NCBI RefSeq assembly: GCF_007828835.1
Contig: NZ_VIVL01000010.1
Coordinates: 62,001 to 126,000 of the forward strand
Direction of reading: 5' to 3'
Source of the DNA: Variovorax beijingensis
Lineage (GTDB): Bacteria; Pseudomonadota; Gammaproteobacteria; Burkholderiales; Burkholderiaceae_C
Length of the DNA stretch: 64,000 nucleotides
Position 1 is the first letter of the stretch; each line of letters starts with the position of its first letter. The position numbers were made by a program, and so were the translations under genes. This document shows positions 40,590 through 49,905 of this stretch, in pieces. The notes below the pieces were generated by a model. It worked only from the letters and a program-made list of their open reading frames with translations. It did no database searches and was not told the origin of the DNA.

Positions 40590-41495
40590 CTATATGACGG
40601 ACCTTATCCAGGCCAGGAATGCTTCGATCGCCCCGGCCCGCGGACTGTGAGGCGTCGAGACGACATAGAAGCCATACCCTGGCAGCGCCAATGGATGCGC
40701 CTTCACGAGCGTCCCGCTCTCCAATTCCCGGCTGATGACGATGTCGCTGCAGATCGCCACCCCTTGCCCGGCGACGACCGCATCGATCGCATGAATCTCT
40801 TCGCGAAAGCTCAGATCCCAAACCTTGTCGGTGGCCAAGGCGGGATCGATCGAACGCGCCATCGCCAGCCATTGCCGCCAATTGGGAGCCTCGGGATCGC
40901 GGCTCATCCAATCGAAGTGGATCAACGGCAAACGCAGAAGATCAGCCACGCGTTGGATGGGGCCGCCTTGGTCTGCCAACAAGCCCGGACTGCAGACTGG
41001 AAAGAACCTGTCGCGACAAATCTCATGCACGGTGAATTCGAGTGGCGGCCGGCGTGCGTAGCGGATCGCGACGTCGGCAGCGCCGGAGCGCAAATCCAGC
41101 ACGGCGTCCGTTCCGATGATCTCGAGCGGCACAATAGGGTTGGCCTCTCGCCACTTCGGCAGGCGCGGAACGAGCCATCGACTGGCGAAGGCACTCGGGC
41201 TGGTGACCCGTAAAGGCTTTTGCACCTCGGCCTCGGAAAGCGAGGCGATCGCGCCGGCAAGGACATCGAACCCATTGCGCAAGGCAGGGTACAAGCTGGC
41301 GCCAGCGCTCGTCAGCACCAGAGGTCGTGGGCGCCGCTGAAACAGCTGCCGGCCGCACGCCTCTTCCAACAAGCGGATCTGGTGGCTGATCGCCGTCGGC
41401 GTCACGCTGAGCTCCACAGCGGCCGCCTTGAAACTGCCATGGCGTGCAGCCGCCTCGAAGGCGTGCAGCGAGCGCAGAGGCGGCAGCTTTCTCAT
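40590..41495 (-). CDS. LysR-family regulator, GcvA-like
   Basis: A 301-residue LysR regulator that opens with the GcvA-type RKLPPLRSLHAFEAAARHGS, FKAAAVELSVTPTAISHQIR, LLEEACGRQLFQRRPRPLVL. The effector domain has the SAFASRWLVPRLPKWREANP and IIGTDAVLDLRSGAADVAIR patterns of this group. It is divergent from the flavin oxidase gene with 107 bp between the starts and likely controls the oxidase and MFS genes. Confidence 0.94.
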   Translation of the reverse strand: MRKLPPLRSLHAFEAAARHGSFKAAAVELSVTPTAISHQIRLLEEACGRQLFQRRPRPLVLTSAGASLYPALRNGFDVLAGAIASLSEAEVQKPLRVTSPSAFASRWLVPRLPKWREANPIVPLEIIGTDAVLDLRSGAADVAIRYARRPPLEFTVHEICRDRFFPVCSPGLLADQGGPIQRVADLLRLPLIHFDWMSRDPEAPNWRQWLAMARSIDPALATDKVWDLSFREEIHAIDAVVAGQGVAICSDIVISRELESGTLVKAHPLALPGYGFYVVSTPHSPRAGAIEAFLAWIRSVI

Positions 41496-41602
41496 GCGGC
41501 CACTTTAGATGAATTTTCCTCACCTCGCAGCTGAGATCTTAGAGTTTGCGGCAGGCCCCGCCCCATGAAATCATCGCTTGCAAGAACGCGGAGGTCATGT
41601 CG

Positions 41603-42961
41603 ATGGAACAGAAACTGCAAATGATGGATCGGTTCCGGCACAGCCTGAAGGGTGAACTGATCCAGCCCGGCGATCCCACTTACGACGAAGCACGCAAGGT
41701 CTGGAATGCGGTGGTCGACAAGCGACCGAGCGCGATCGTCTATTGCACCACCGCCGCCGATGTGATCCAAGCCGTGAGCATCGCCAGGGCCGCCAACTGT
41801 CCCGTTGCCATCCGAAGCGGCGGCCACAACATCGCCGGTCTCTCCATGTGCGACGACGGAATCGTCATCGACCTTTCCCGCATGAAGGCGATCGAGATCG
41901 ACCCGGTGCGGCGCGTGGCACGGGCCGAGGCAGGTCTCAGTCTCGGCGAGTTCGACGCGGCGACGCAGGCGCATGGCCTGGCCACGACGATGGGTGTCAA
42001 CAGCGACACCGGCATTGCCGGGCTGACGCTGGGCGGCGGCTTCGGAAAGCTCGGCCGCAAATATGGCCTGACTTGCGACAATCTCCTTGCTGCCGACATC
42101 GTGACCGCCGATGGCCGGCTGCTGCACGCCAGCGCGTCCGAGCATCCCGACCTGTTCTGGGGTTTGCGCGGCGGAGGCGGCAATTTCGGCATCGTCACGG
42201 CCTTCGAATACCAGCTTCACCGGATCGGCTCCGCTCTGCTGGTCGGCTCCGCTCTCCACCGCTACGAGCACGCGCGCGGCGCGCTCAAGTTCTATCACGA
42301 GTTTTCTCGCCGGGCCGGCGATGACCTCAGCGTCGACGCAGCCCTCGTCACGCTTCCCACCGGCGAGCGGGCCTTCAGCATGACGGCCTGCCACTTCGGC
42401 GACGCGAGCGGCGCCAAGGACGCGCTCGATCCGCTCGTGAAGTTCGGCTCGCCCATCGACAGCAGCATCGCGACCTGCCCATACCTCCAGGTTCAGTCCG
42501 CCGGCGACAGCCTCTTTCCACGCGGGCGCCGCTATTACTGGAAAGCGCAGTTCCTGCGCGAGATCGGGGACGGCGCCATCGACGCGCTGCTGGAGATCTA
42601 TCCCAAGGCGCCGTCCCCTTCCGCACTGCTGGTGTTCCAGCAAGTCGGCGGTGCGATCGCGCGCGTCCCGCCCTCCCATTCCGCCTATGCGAACCGCGAT
42701 GCCTTGTATGACTGCTTTCCGCTCGCGATCTGGGACAACCCGGCGGATGACGACGCCAATATCCGCTGGGCGCGCGAACTCTGGAGCGCTGTTCGGCCCT
42801 ATTCGACCGGCGGCGTCTACGCCAACAATCTGGGCGACGAAGGCGAGGATCGGGTCCGCGCCGCCTATGGCGACAACCATGCGCGGCTCGTCGCGTTGAA
42901 GAACAAATACGATCCGACCAATTTCTTCCGCCTCAATCAAAACATCGGGCCAACGGCCTGA
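41603..42961 (+). CDS. FAD-linked oxidase, berberine-bridge-enzyme type, bicovalent flavin
   Basis: A 452-residue PCMH-fold flavoprotein. The FAD domain has VYCTTAADVIQAVSIARAAN, RSGGHNIAG with the 8-alpha-linked His75, and YGLTCDNLLAADIV with the 6-S-cysteinyl Cys158, so the flavin is likely attached twice. LGGGFGKLGRKYG and LFWGLRGGGGNFGIV are present, and the C-terminus YDPTNFFRLNQNI is diagnostic. It oxidises an alcohol, sugar or similar substrate with oxygen. The ATG at 41603 has GGAGG 8 nt upstream; an ATG at 41597 is too close. It precedes an MFS transporter by 24 nt. Confidence 0.94.
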   Translation: MEQKLQMMDRFRHSLKGELIQPGDPTYDEARKVWNAVVDKRPSAIVYCTTAADVIQAVSIARAANCPVAIRSGGHNIAGLSMCDDGIVIDLSRMKAIEIDPVRRVARAEAGLSLGEFDAATQAHGLATTMGVNSDTGIAGLTLGGGFGKLGRKYGLTCDNLLAADIVTADGRLLHASASEHPDLFWGLRGGGGNFGIVTAFEYQLHRIGSALLVGSALHRYEHARGALKFYHEFSRRAGDDLSVDAALVTLPTGERAFSMTACHFGDASGAKDALDPLVKFGSPIDSSIATCPYLQVQSAGDSLFPRGRRYYWKAQFLREIGDGAIDALLEIYPKAPSPSALLVFQQVGGAIARVPPSHSAYANRDALYDCFPLAIWDNPADDDANIRWARELWSAVRPYSTGGVYANNLGDEGEDRVRAAYGDNHARLVALKNKYDPTNFFRLNQNIGPTA

Positions 42962-42985
42962 TTCGCGGCGCGGAGGGCAGGCGCG

Positions 42986-44194
42986 ATGCGCAGTCGCTGG
43001 ACCATTCTTGCGATTCTGTTCATCACGCGCGCGACGATGGCTTTCCAATTCCAGAGCGTGGCCTCGGTTTCCTCGCAATACAGCCAGAGCTTCGGTGCGA
43101 GCCTGTCGGACATCGGCGTCCTGATCGGGGTGTACTTCGCGCCCGGCGCCGCACTCGCCCTGCCCGGTGGCGCGATCGGGCGCCGTCTGGGTGACAAACC
43201 GACGGTCCTCGCCGGGCTCGCGATGATGCTCGCCGGTGAACTTTTAATGGCCATCTCGACCGCCTGGAGCGCCCAGATAGCGGGCAGGCTCTTGGCAGGC
43301 ATCGGCGGCGTTCTCATCAACGTGCTGATGACGCAGATGCTCACCGACTGGTTCACAGGCCGCGAAATCGCCACTGCGATGGCGATCTTCGTCAACTCCT
43401 GGCCGGTGGGCATTGCGCTGTCCTTGATGCTGCTTCCGGCGGTGGCAACGACGTTAGGGCTCATCGCAGTCGACCTGACGATCGCTGCGCTGGTCGTCGT
43501 CAGCCTCGGGCTCATTGCCTTCGCTTATCGCCCACCGGAGGCAGGACCTGTTGCCATGATCGGCGACCGCGGCAGGTTGAGCCTCGCAGCAATCCGAGCG
43601 GCATCCGCCGCCGGCTTGATCTGGTGCTTCTACAACGTCGGGTTCGCGATGATCTTCAGCTTCGGGCCGTCGATGCTCGTCGCGCGAGGCTGGACCGCCG
43701 CCGCTGCGGGATCGGCGATCAGCCTCGTGATGTGGTTCGCCGCGCTGTCGGTCCCTCTCGGCGGGCTGCTGGCTGATCGAAGCCAACGCAGCGGGGCCGT
43801 TCTCGTCGGAGGTTGCGTCGCGTTTGCACTGCTTGCGCTCGCACTGTCGCGAGCTGGTCCGGTGCTGCCGATCGTCATTGCACTGGGGCTCGTTTCCGGT
43901 TTGCCGGCCGGCCCGATCATGAGCTTGCCTGCGCGCGTGCTCGAGCACAAGACTCGCCCGATCGGAATGGGCATCTTCTACACCCTGTATTACGTCGGCA
44001 TGCTGGTTGCGCCGGCGATCGGTGGAAGGCTCTCGACGATGGTGGGAGCGGCAAGCGCCGCGATCGACCTAGGCGCCCTCGCACTTCTGCTTTGCCCGGT
44101 CATCTTGTGGCTGTTCCGCATGATCGCCGCCGGTCCCGGCCATCGCCCTGGTTCGAGTGCGGATGTCTTCACTGGTCAAGGGCGAACAAACTAG
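42986..44194 (+). CDS. Major facilitator superfamily transporter
   Basis: A 402-residue inner-membrane protein with about twelve helices in two sixes. The loop 2-3 signature is recognisable in GGAIGRRLGDKPTVLAGLAM, and its half-repeat in GGLLADRSQRSGAVLVGGCV. Helices are seen at LLMAISTAWSAQIAGRLLAG, VGIALSLMLLPAVATTLGLI and IGMGIFYTLYYVGMLVAPAI. It resembles the CynX/NimT-like group. GGAGG stands 9 nt before the ATG. Cotranscription with the flavin oxidase suggests import of its substrate or export of its product. Confidence 0.93.
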   Translation: MRSRWTILAILFITRATMAFQFQSVASVSSQYSQSFGASLSDIGVLIGVYFAPGAALALPGGAIGRRLGDKPTVLAGLAMMLAGELLMAISTAWSAQIAGRLLAGIGGVLINVLMTQMLTDWFTGREIATAMAIFVNSWPVGIALSLMLLPAVATTLGLIAVDLTIAALVVVSLGLIAFAYRPPEAGPVAMIGDRGRLSLAAIRAASAAGLIWCFYNVGFAMIFSFGPSMLVARGWTAAAAGSAISLVMWFAALSVPLGGLLADRSQRSGAVLVGGCVAFALLALALSRAGPVLPIVIALGLVSGLPAGPIMSLPARVLEHKTRPIGMGIFYTLYYVGMLVAPAIGGRLSTMVGAASAAIDLGALALLLCPVILWLFRMIAAGPGHRPGSSADVFTGQGRTN

Positions 44195-44303
44195 TCGACA
44201 CCTGAAGCGTTCCCTACCCGCAGAGCCGGCGCGAGCCACGGTTTCGCCAGCGACCCGTTGATCGCGGGCGAATCGGCGCCTATCGACGGCACCTATGGAC
44301 CGT

Positions 44304-45284
44304 TCAGGGCTGGAAGCCCGAGCGGCGCACCACCGGCTCCCATTGCTGGCGGAAGGCCTTGAGCATCTGCACGGTCTCGGCCTGCGTGCTCACGACGGGC
44401 GTGATGTAGGCGGCGTTGGCGGCCTTCTGCAGCGCCGGTTCCTCCATGACCTCGCGGATCCTGGTGGCCAGCAGCTGCACCTTGGCCGGCGGCATCGAGG
44501 CCGGGGCAAAGAAGGTGTTCCAGCCGTCGGCGTCGATCTTCATGCCGGCCTCGCGGAAGGTGGGGATGGTCGGCGCGAAGCTCACGCGCTTCTTGCCCGA
44601 CACGGCCAGGATGCGGATCTTGCCGGCCACGTGCTGGCCGTAGAGCGAGTCGAGCGTGTCGATGGCGATCGGCAGGCTGCCGCCGCTCAGGTCGGCCGAC
44701 AGCGGCGCCGAGCCGCCGTAGCCCTTGATCTGCGGCTGCACGCTCAGCGCGTCGCCCACCATCAGGCCGAAGAAGTGCGGCAGGCTGCCGGTGGCCGGCA
44801 CGCCGAAGACGGCCTCCTCCGGATGCGCCCAGAGCCGGCCGACCAGGAACATCGCGCGGTCGAGCTGCAGCTTGTTGCCCACGGCCAGCGCGAAGTCGTA
44901 GCTGCTGACCTGCGACACGGGCACGAAGTCTTTCTCGGCGTCGTAGCCCGCATCCTTGAAGACCAGCGGCGCCACCACCATCACCGCGGGGTTGCCGAGC
45001 ATCAGCACGTTCTGCGACGCGGGCGCGCGCCTGAGCTCCTTGGCCGCGAGCCGGCCGCCTTCGCCGGGGCGGTTCTCCACCGTGACGGCCACGCCGAGCT
45101 TCGGGCCCAGCCGCTCGGCGACCAGGCGCGCGATGCGGTCGGTGCTGCCGCCGGCGGTGTAGCCGACCACGAGCGTGAGCGCGCCATCGAGCGCGGGCGC
45201 CTGGGCGTGGGCCAGGGGAGCGGCACCGGCGGCGAGCGCCAGGCACCATGCCGAGAGCTTGCGCCGGGAAAGGAATGCGGTCAT
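44304..45284 (-). CDS. Bug-family periplasmic solute receptor
   Basis: A 326-residue Bug receptor. Signal peptide SRRKLSAWCLALAAGAAPLA, cut near AHAQA. Family marks are LTLVVGYTAGGSTDRIARLV, VENRPGEGGRLAAKELRRAP and IPTFREAGMKIDADGWN. The usual PDGYT loop is replaced by APASQNVLMLGNPAV, an unusual feature that may change ligand capture. AGGAAGAAG precedes the ATG. It is divergent from a MarR regulator, 190 bp away, and converges on the MFS gene. Confidence 0.93.
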   Translation of the reverse strand: MTAFLSRRKLSAWCLALAAGAAPLAHAQAPALDGALTLVVGYTAGGSTDRIARLVAERLGPKLGVAVTVENRPGEGGRLAAKELRRAPASQNVLMLGNPAVMVVAPLVFKDAGYDAEKDFVPVSQVSSYDFALAVGNKLQLDRAMFLVGRLWAHPEEAVFGVPATGSLPHFFGLMVGDALSVQPQIKGYGGSAPLSADLSGGSLPIAIDTLDSLYGQHVAGKIRILAVSGKKRVSFAPTIPTFREAGMKIDADGWNTFFAPASMPPAKVQLLATRIREVMEEPALQKAANAAYITPVVSTQAETVQMLKAFRQQWEPVVRRSGFQP

Positions 45285-45377
45285 CGGATCTTCTTCCTGC
45301 TTGCAGTGGTGGCGACCGGGCGCGCGCAGGACTTCACGGCGACAATCGCCGGTCCACACTCGTTTCTTCCCGTGTCA

Positions 45378-45407
45378 TTTGTTACATGGTTATACGCACG
45401 CAACAAA
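45378..45407. promoter_or_regulatory. Inverted repeat in the Bug/MarR divergent promoter
   Basis: TTTGTT (45378-45383) and AACAAA (45402-45407) form perfect 6-bp arms around 18 nt in an AT-rich patch of the 190-bp gap between the Bug and MarR starts. MarR dimers commonly bind such repeats near their own promoter. The site is 68-97 nt upstream of the MarR ATG. Assignment is by position only. Confidence 0.45.
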
Positions 45408-45474
45408 CAGTTGATCTAATCCATCATTTCCGCGCGAGGCGCGCGAACGACACCGCCTTGACGGCCCCGACCTG

Positions 45475-46035
45475 ATGCACGACACGCAAGGCATGCCAGC
45501 CCTCCCCGACGCCAGCGCCCTGCGCGCGCCCCGCTCCCTGGACGAGCTGCTGCTGTACCGGCTGTCGCGCGCGGTGCGCAACGCGAGCGGCATGGCCACG
45601 CGCCTGGTCGAGGGCGGCTTCGGCATCACGCGGCGCGAGTGGGGAATGATCGGCATGCTCGCGCAGCACGGCGAGATGAGCTCCTCGGCGCTGGCCGCGC
45701 ACCTGCAGCTGGACCGCGTGCGCACCTCGCGCGGCCTGCGCAGCCTGGTCGAGAAGAAGCTGGTGTCGCGCCGACAGGACGAGGAAGACCGGCGCGGCGT
45801 GCATGTGCGGCTGAGCCCCTCGGGCCGGCAGCTCTTCGAGCGGGTGTTTCCGCGCATCGCGGCCCTCAACACCGATCTGCTCGCCGGCATCGAGCCCGCG
45901 CAGCTCGACATCTTCCTGCAGTGCCTGCAGCATCTCGAACAGCGCGCCGGCGCGCTGAGCGCACAGGGCGTGGTAGCAGAGAAGGCCGACCGGCGCGCGG
46001 GCGGCACGCGGCACCGCTGGCCGGAGGCGGGCTGA
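45475..46035 (+). CDS. MarR-family transcriptional regulator
   Basis: A 186-residue winged-helix regulator: LDELLLYRLSRAVRNASGMA, ITRREWGMIGMLAQHGEMSS, SALAAHLQLDRVRTSRGLRS, LVEKKLVSRRQDEEDRRGVH and VRLSPSGRQLFERVFPRIAA. The DEEDRRGVHVRLSPSG wing is diagnostic for MarR. It is 56 nt upstream of the FUSC transporter on the same strand, so it likely regulates that exporter, and divergent from a Bug receptor. The ligand is probably an aromatic or lipophilic acid, by family analogy. Confidence 0.93.
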   Translation: MHDTQGMPALPDASALRAPRSLDELLLYRLSRAVRNASGMATRLVEGGFGITRREWGMIGMLAQHGEMSSSALAAHLQLDRVRTSRGLRSLVEKKLVSRRQDEEDRRGVHVRLSPSGRQLFERVFPRIAALNTDLLAGIEPAQLDIFLQCLQHLEQRAGALSAQGVVAEKADRRAGGTRHRWPEAG

Positions 46036-46091
46036 ATCCTGCGGAGGCGGCCGCAGAACAGGCCGCGCGCTGGCACGCATCGTGCAAAACG

Positions 46092-48311
46092 ATGGCAATG
46101 TCTTCTCTCTCCCTCGATCTTTTCCACCAGCGGCTTCGCCGGATGGCCGGCCACGCCCAGCCGCTGCGGGTGTTGCTCACGCTCGGCAGCCTGATGGCCA
46201 TCGGCAGCCTCAGCGGGCATGCGGAAGCCATGATGCCGCTGTTCCTGGGTGCCATTGCCAGCGCACTGGCCGAAACCGACGACAGCGGCCGGGGCCGGTT
46301 GCGCGCGCAGGCCGTCACGCTGGCATGCTTCGCGGCGGCGGCGCTTGCGGTGGTTTCGTGGATCGACCACCCCCTGCTCTTCGTCCCGGGGCTGGCGCTG
46401 GCCGCGTTCTCGCTGACGATGCTGGGCGCGATCGAGCCTCGGTACAAGGCCGTCGGCTTTGCGACGCTCGCGCTGGCGATCTACGCCATGCTGGGCATCG
46501 ACGGCAGCGCGGCCGCCCCTGGCGGCACCGGCCGGCTCGGCGAGGCGCTGTGGCTGCTGGCGGGCGCGGCCTGGTATGGCGTGTTCTCGGTGGCGTGGTG
46601 CACGCTCTTTCCGGCGCAGCCGGTGCAGGCGCAGCTGGCGGGGCTGTTCCGCGTGCTGGGCGACTACGTGTGCTTCAAGGCCTCGCTCTTCGAGCCGCTG
46701 CGCGGCATCGATATGGAGCGCAAGCGGCTGTCGCTCGCGCAGCTCAACACGCAAGTGGTGGGTGAACTCAACGCCGCCAAGGAAGGCATCTTCCGGCGCA
46801 TCGGCAGCACGCGCGCGCCCACGGGCCGCATCGTGCGCTACCGCGGCCTCTACCTGATCGCGCAGGACGTGCACGAGCGCGCGACCTCCTCGCACGAGGA
46901 CTACAACGCGCTGGCCGATGCCTTCTTCCACAGTGACCTGCTCTATCGCTGCCAGCGCGTGCTGGCCCTGCAGGGCGAGGCCTGCCGGCGGCTCGCCCTG
47001 TCCATCGAGCGGCGCGAGCCTTTTGCCGCCGATCCCGCCACCGGCCACGCGCTCGCGGAACTGCAAAGCGCCATCGATCACGAGCGCGCGCAGCTGCGCG
47101 AACCGCGCCGGGTAGCGCTGCTCGCGTCCGTCGAGGCCATGGCGTGGAACCTGGCACAGCTCGAGCGGCAGCTCGCCGGCGCCACCGAGCCATCGGCCCG
47201 GGCCGGGCGCGCCGACATGGGGTTGTTCGACCGCTCGCCACGCTCCGGACGCGAGATGGCGGAATGCGTGCGGCGCCAGTTGACGCCGCGCTCGGCGCTG
47301 TTCCGCCATGCGCTGCGGCTGGCGGTGGCGCTGGTGGCCGGCTACGGCGTCATGCTGCTGATCCACCCGGTGCGCGGCTACTGGATCCTGCTGACCACGC
47401 TGTTCGTCTGCCAGCAGGCCTGGGGCGACACGGTGTCGCGCGTCGGCCAGCGCATCGCCGGGACGGCGCTCGGCGTGGTGGCCGGCTGGGCGCTGCTGGT
47501 GCTCTTTCCGCAGCCCTGGGCGCAGTCGCTCCTCGCGGTGGCCGCGGGTGTGTTCTTCTTCGCCACGCGCGCGACCCGCTACCTGCTGGCGACGGCCGCC
47601 GTCACGGTGCTGGTGCTGATGTGCTTCAACCAGGTGGGCGACAGCGACGCGCTGATGGTGCCGCGCCTGATCGACACCGCCATCGGCAGCCTGATCGCCG
47701 CGCTCGCGATGCTGCTGGTGCTGCCGCACTGGCAGGCGCGGCGCTTCAGCGATCTGGCGGCCGCGGCGCTGCGCAACCATGCGCACTACCTGCGGCAGAT
47801 CGCGGACCAGTACCGCTCGGGCGCGCGCGACGACCTGGCCTACCGGCTAGCCCGGCGCAACGCCCACAACGCCGATGCGACGCTGTCCACCGCCGTGTTC
47901 GAGATGTTCCGCGAACCCGGCTTCGTGCGGCCGCGCGCGGGCACGGCGCTGCGCTTCCTGATCCAGTCGCACACGCTGCTGAGCTACCTCTCGGCGCTCG
48001 GCGCGCACCGCGTGGCGCTGCCTGCGCCGCAGCAGCTGGAAGCGCTGCGCGCGGAAGCCGAAGGCGCCGCGGCGGCGCTCGATGCGCTGGCGTCGTACAT
48101 GGAAGGCGGCTCGCCGGATACCGGCGAAGCGAGCGCCGAGCCCGTGGATCCTGCGCCGCCGGAAACAGTGCCCCAGGAAAGCGATGCCAGCGGTCACGCG
48201 GCGAAGCTTTTCCGCACCGAGCTGGCGCTGGTCCGGCAGCAGATCGAGGCGCTGCGCGAACAGGCCGGCCGATGGCTGCAGCCGCAGCCGGACGACGCGC
48301 CCCGCAACTGA
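46092..48311 (+). CDS. FUSC-family inner-membrane protein (YccS/AaeB-like)
   Basis: A 739-residue protein built as two membrane blocks. The N-terminal YccS-type block has about six helices (AVTLACFAAAALAVVSWIDH, LLFVPGLALAAFSLTMLGAI). A cytosolic helical stretch follows (about 190-380), then the FUSC block with FRHALRLAVALVAGYGVMLL, GYWILLTTLFVCQQAWGDTV, RVGQRIAGTALGVVAGWALL and VPRLIDTAIGSLIAALAMLL. AaeB-type members export aromatic carboxylic acids; others are of unknown function. It follows a MarR gene, consistent with stress-induced efflux. Start at 46092, or the ATG at 46098. Confidence 0.93.
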   Translation: MAMSSLSLDLFHQRLRRMAGHAQPLRVLLTLGSLMAIGSLSGHAEAMMPLFLGAIASALAETDDSGRGRLRAQAVTLACFAAAALAVVSWIDHPLLFVPGLALAAFSLTMLGAIEPRYKAVGFATLALAIYAMLGIDGSAAAPGGTGRLGEALWLLAGAAWYGVFSVAWCTLFPAQPVQAQLAGLFRVLGDYVCFKASLFEPLRGIDMERKRLSLAQLNTQVVGELNAAKEGIFRRIGSTRAPTGRIVRYRGLYLIAQDVHERATSSHEDYNALADAFFHSDLLYRCQRVLALQGEACRRLALSIERREPFAADPATGHALAELQSAIDHERAQLREPRRVALLASVEAMAWNLAQLERQLAGATEPSARAGRADMGLFDRSPRSGREMAECVRRQLTPRSALFRHALRLAVALVAGYGVMLLIHPVRGYWILLTTLFVCQQAWGDTVSRVGQRIAGTALGVVAGWALLVLFPQPWAQSLLAVAAGVFFFATRATRYLLATAAVTVLVLMCFNQVGDSDALMVPRLIDTAIGSLIAALAMLLVLPHWQARRFSDLAAAALRNHAHYLRQIADQYRSGARDDLAYRLARRNAHNADATLSTAVFEMFREPGFVRPRAGTALRFLIQSHTLLSYLSALGAHRVALPAPQQLEALRAEAEGAAAALDALASYMEGGSPDTGEASAEPVDPAPPETVPQESDASGHAAKLFRTELALVRQQIEALREQAGRWLQPQPDDAPRN

Positions 48312-48324
48312 GCGACCGAACCGC

Positions 48325-49227
48325 TCAGCGCAGGTCGAACAGCGCGGCCGCGTTGCCCCAGGCGATGCGCCGCGCCACATCGGGGGGCAGGTCGCCGAGC
48401 CAGGTGCGGTAGCCGCGCATGATCTCGTCGTAGGCGCTCCAGCGCTGGTTCACCCAGGTGTCGGAGCCGATCATGAAGCGCCCCGGGTACTTGAGGATCA
48501 GCGCACGCCACTCGGGGCACAGCCTGCCGCCCTCGCAGGTCAGCCCGGGCCGGTACGAGAGTTCGCCCATCAGCAGCGGATAGCGTTCCAGCAGTGCCTG
48601 CACCCGCTCGATGGGCGCGCCGCCGATGCCGGTGTGGGCCCAGATCAGGCGAAGGTCCCGGCCCTTCGACGGCGCGTTGGCCATCAGGAGGTCGACCGCC
48701 ACGTCGTCGACATGCGCGAGCACCGCGAGCTTCTGGCGCTCCGCCAGCGCGATCAGCTTCTTCGCCACCGGGCCATTCGCATTGGCGCTGTCGTACAGGT
48801 GGAACTCGCCGAGCCCGCGGTAGGGTCCGCTCGCGGTGCCACGCGCCAGCTCGGCCTGCACCATGTCGTGGATGGTCTCGTCGCGGAACCAGTTGCTGTA
48901 GTCGTCGCGGTTGCGGTACAGCCGCACGAAAGGCACCACGGTCACGCCTGCGTCGCGGGTTTCGCGCGCGGCAGCCAGCGTTTGCGTGCCTGCGTTGGGC
49001 CGCGAATTGGCAATGATGGCCGTCACATTGTTGCGCTGCATGCGCGCGATCGCCTCGGGGGGCGGATAGGGGCCGGTGTTGCCGTCCCAGGCTTCCTGGT
49101 TGTAGTGCAGGTGCGTGTCGAACAGCGGGCCGGCGTAGGGCGACGGGTTCTCCGCAGCCTGGGCGTGGGGCGCCACGGCGAAGCAGGTGGCCAGGACAAG
49201 GGCCGCGACGGACGTAGCGGTTTTCAT
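48325..49227 (-). CDS. Exported amidohydrolase-family metal-dependent hydrolase
   Basis: A 300-residue TIM-barrel hydrolase with a signal peptide (TATSVAALVLATCFAVAPHA, cut near AQA). The metal motif HxH is in LFDTHLHYNQE, further histidines are in VLAHVDDVAVD and LIWAHTGIGG, and the catalytic aspartate in MIGSDTWVNQ. This matches amidohydrolase_2-type lactonases/decarboxylases, but exported members are rarer. The start is at 49227; the frame continues upstream to 49575 without homology and without a signal peptide. It converges on the FUSC gene (13-nt gap). Confidence 0.9.
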   Translation of the reverse strand: MKTATSVAALVLATCFAVAPHAQAAENPSPYAGPLFDTHLHYNQEAWDGNTGPYPPPEAIARMQRNNVTAIIANSRPNAGTQTLAAARETRDAGVTVVPFVRLYRNRDDYSNWFRDETIHDMVQAELARGTASGPYRGLGEFHLYDSANANGPVAKKLIALAERQKLAVLAHVDDVAVDLLMANAPSKGRDLRLIWAHTGIGGAPIERVQALLERYPLLMGELSYRPGLTCEGGRLCPEWRALILKYPGRFMIGSDTWVNQRWSAYDEIMRGYRTWLGDLPPDVARRIAWGNAAALFDLR

Positions 49228-49905
49228 GTGTTTCGTAAGGGTGGAACCCCGCCCATTTTGAACCTGCCGAACGGAGCGGCGAGACGATGCCGAAAAGCCC
49301 GAACCCGGTTCGCTTCCGAGATTGGCTGATTTCAAGGTCGATCCAGAAAGGCTCCAGGCCCACTTTCTGGACCGTCTAGCAATCGAGCGAAACGGCTGAT
49401 CAGCCATCGCTGACTCTGCAAGTACCTTGACGCCTTCGAGGACGACTGGGAGAACGCACGTACGTTCTAAAGTTCGTGTTTCGAGAGACGGGCAACCGCT
49501 GATTGATTCGACCAACCTGACAGTCGGTGTCCCGAAAAATCGAGGCCTGAAGCAGCCATTCGTGGTCAGTCTCACCGTGGACTCAGCGCTGGTGATGCAG
49601 TTTTGAGCGCGACATCCGATTGGTCGAAGGGAAGCGGAGTAAAAAAGAGCCGGTTGGGCGCTACTTCTTCAACGCATGTTCACTCGAATTCATCCAATAT
49701 GTGGGCCATGAGTTCAATGCGGCAAGCACATTGCTTTAAGGCTTTGGGATTACAAAATGCGGGCCGGCTTCAAGTAACTCGCGACTCGCGCGCCGACTGG
49801 GCTTTTATCTGAACGATCAAGCAGAATTCATTGCTGCGCCCCGCGTTGCTCCCGCAGAGTGGCGTTGGTGCAGGGCCCCTTGAGCTCCGGCCGCCTTCGT
49901 TCGCT
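49228..49905. other. 678-nt gap without a recognisable gene
   Basis: Between the divergent-facing amidohydrolase start and the alpha/beta-hydrolase stop I find no known family on either strand. The DNA is less GC-rich than its surroundings, especially 49600-49830. A perfect palindrome AGAACG-CACGTA-CGTTCT lies at 49451-49468. A 69-codon plus frame at 49603-49812 is Ser/His-rich, lacks a ribosome site and looks like noise. It may be a decayed insertion or a promoter region. Confidence 0.5.

Noticed and set aside
41496..41602. LysR box between the GcvA-like LysR and flavin oxidase genes
   Set aside because: CTCA-N9-TGAG can be drawn, but it does not fit T-N11-A and is too weak to annotate.
45390..47786. 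798-codon open frame on the minus strand, opposite the FUSC gene
   Set aside because: It is antisense to a well-supported FUSC/YccS-type membrane protein, is Arg/Gln/His-rich with no domain, and arises from GC-rich third positions.
49603..49812. 69-codon plus-strand frame
   Set aside because: No ribosome site, no recognisable domain, composition like random translation.
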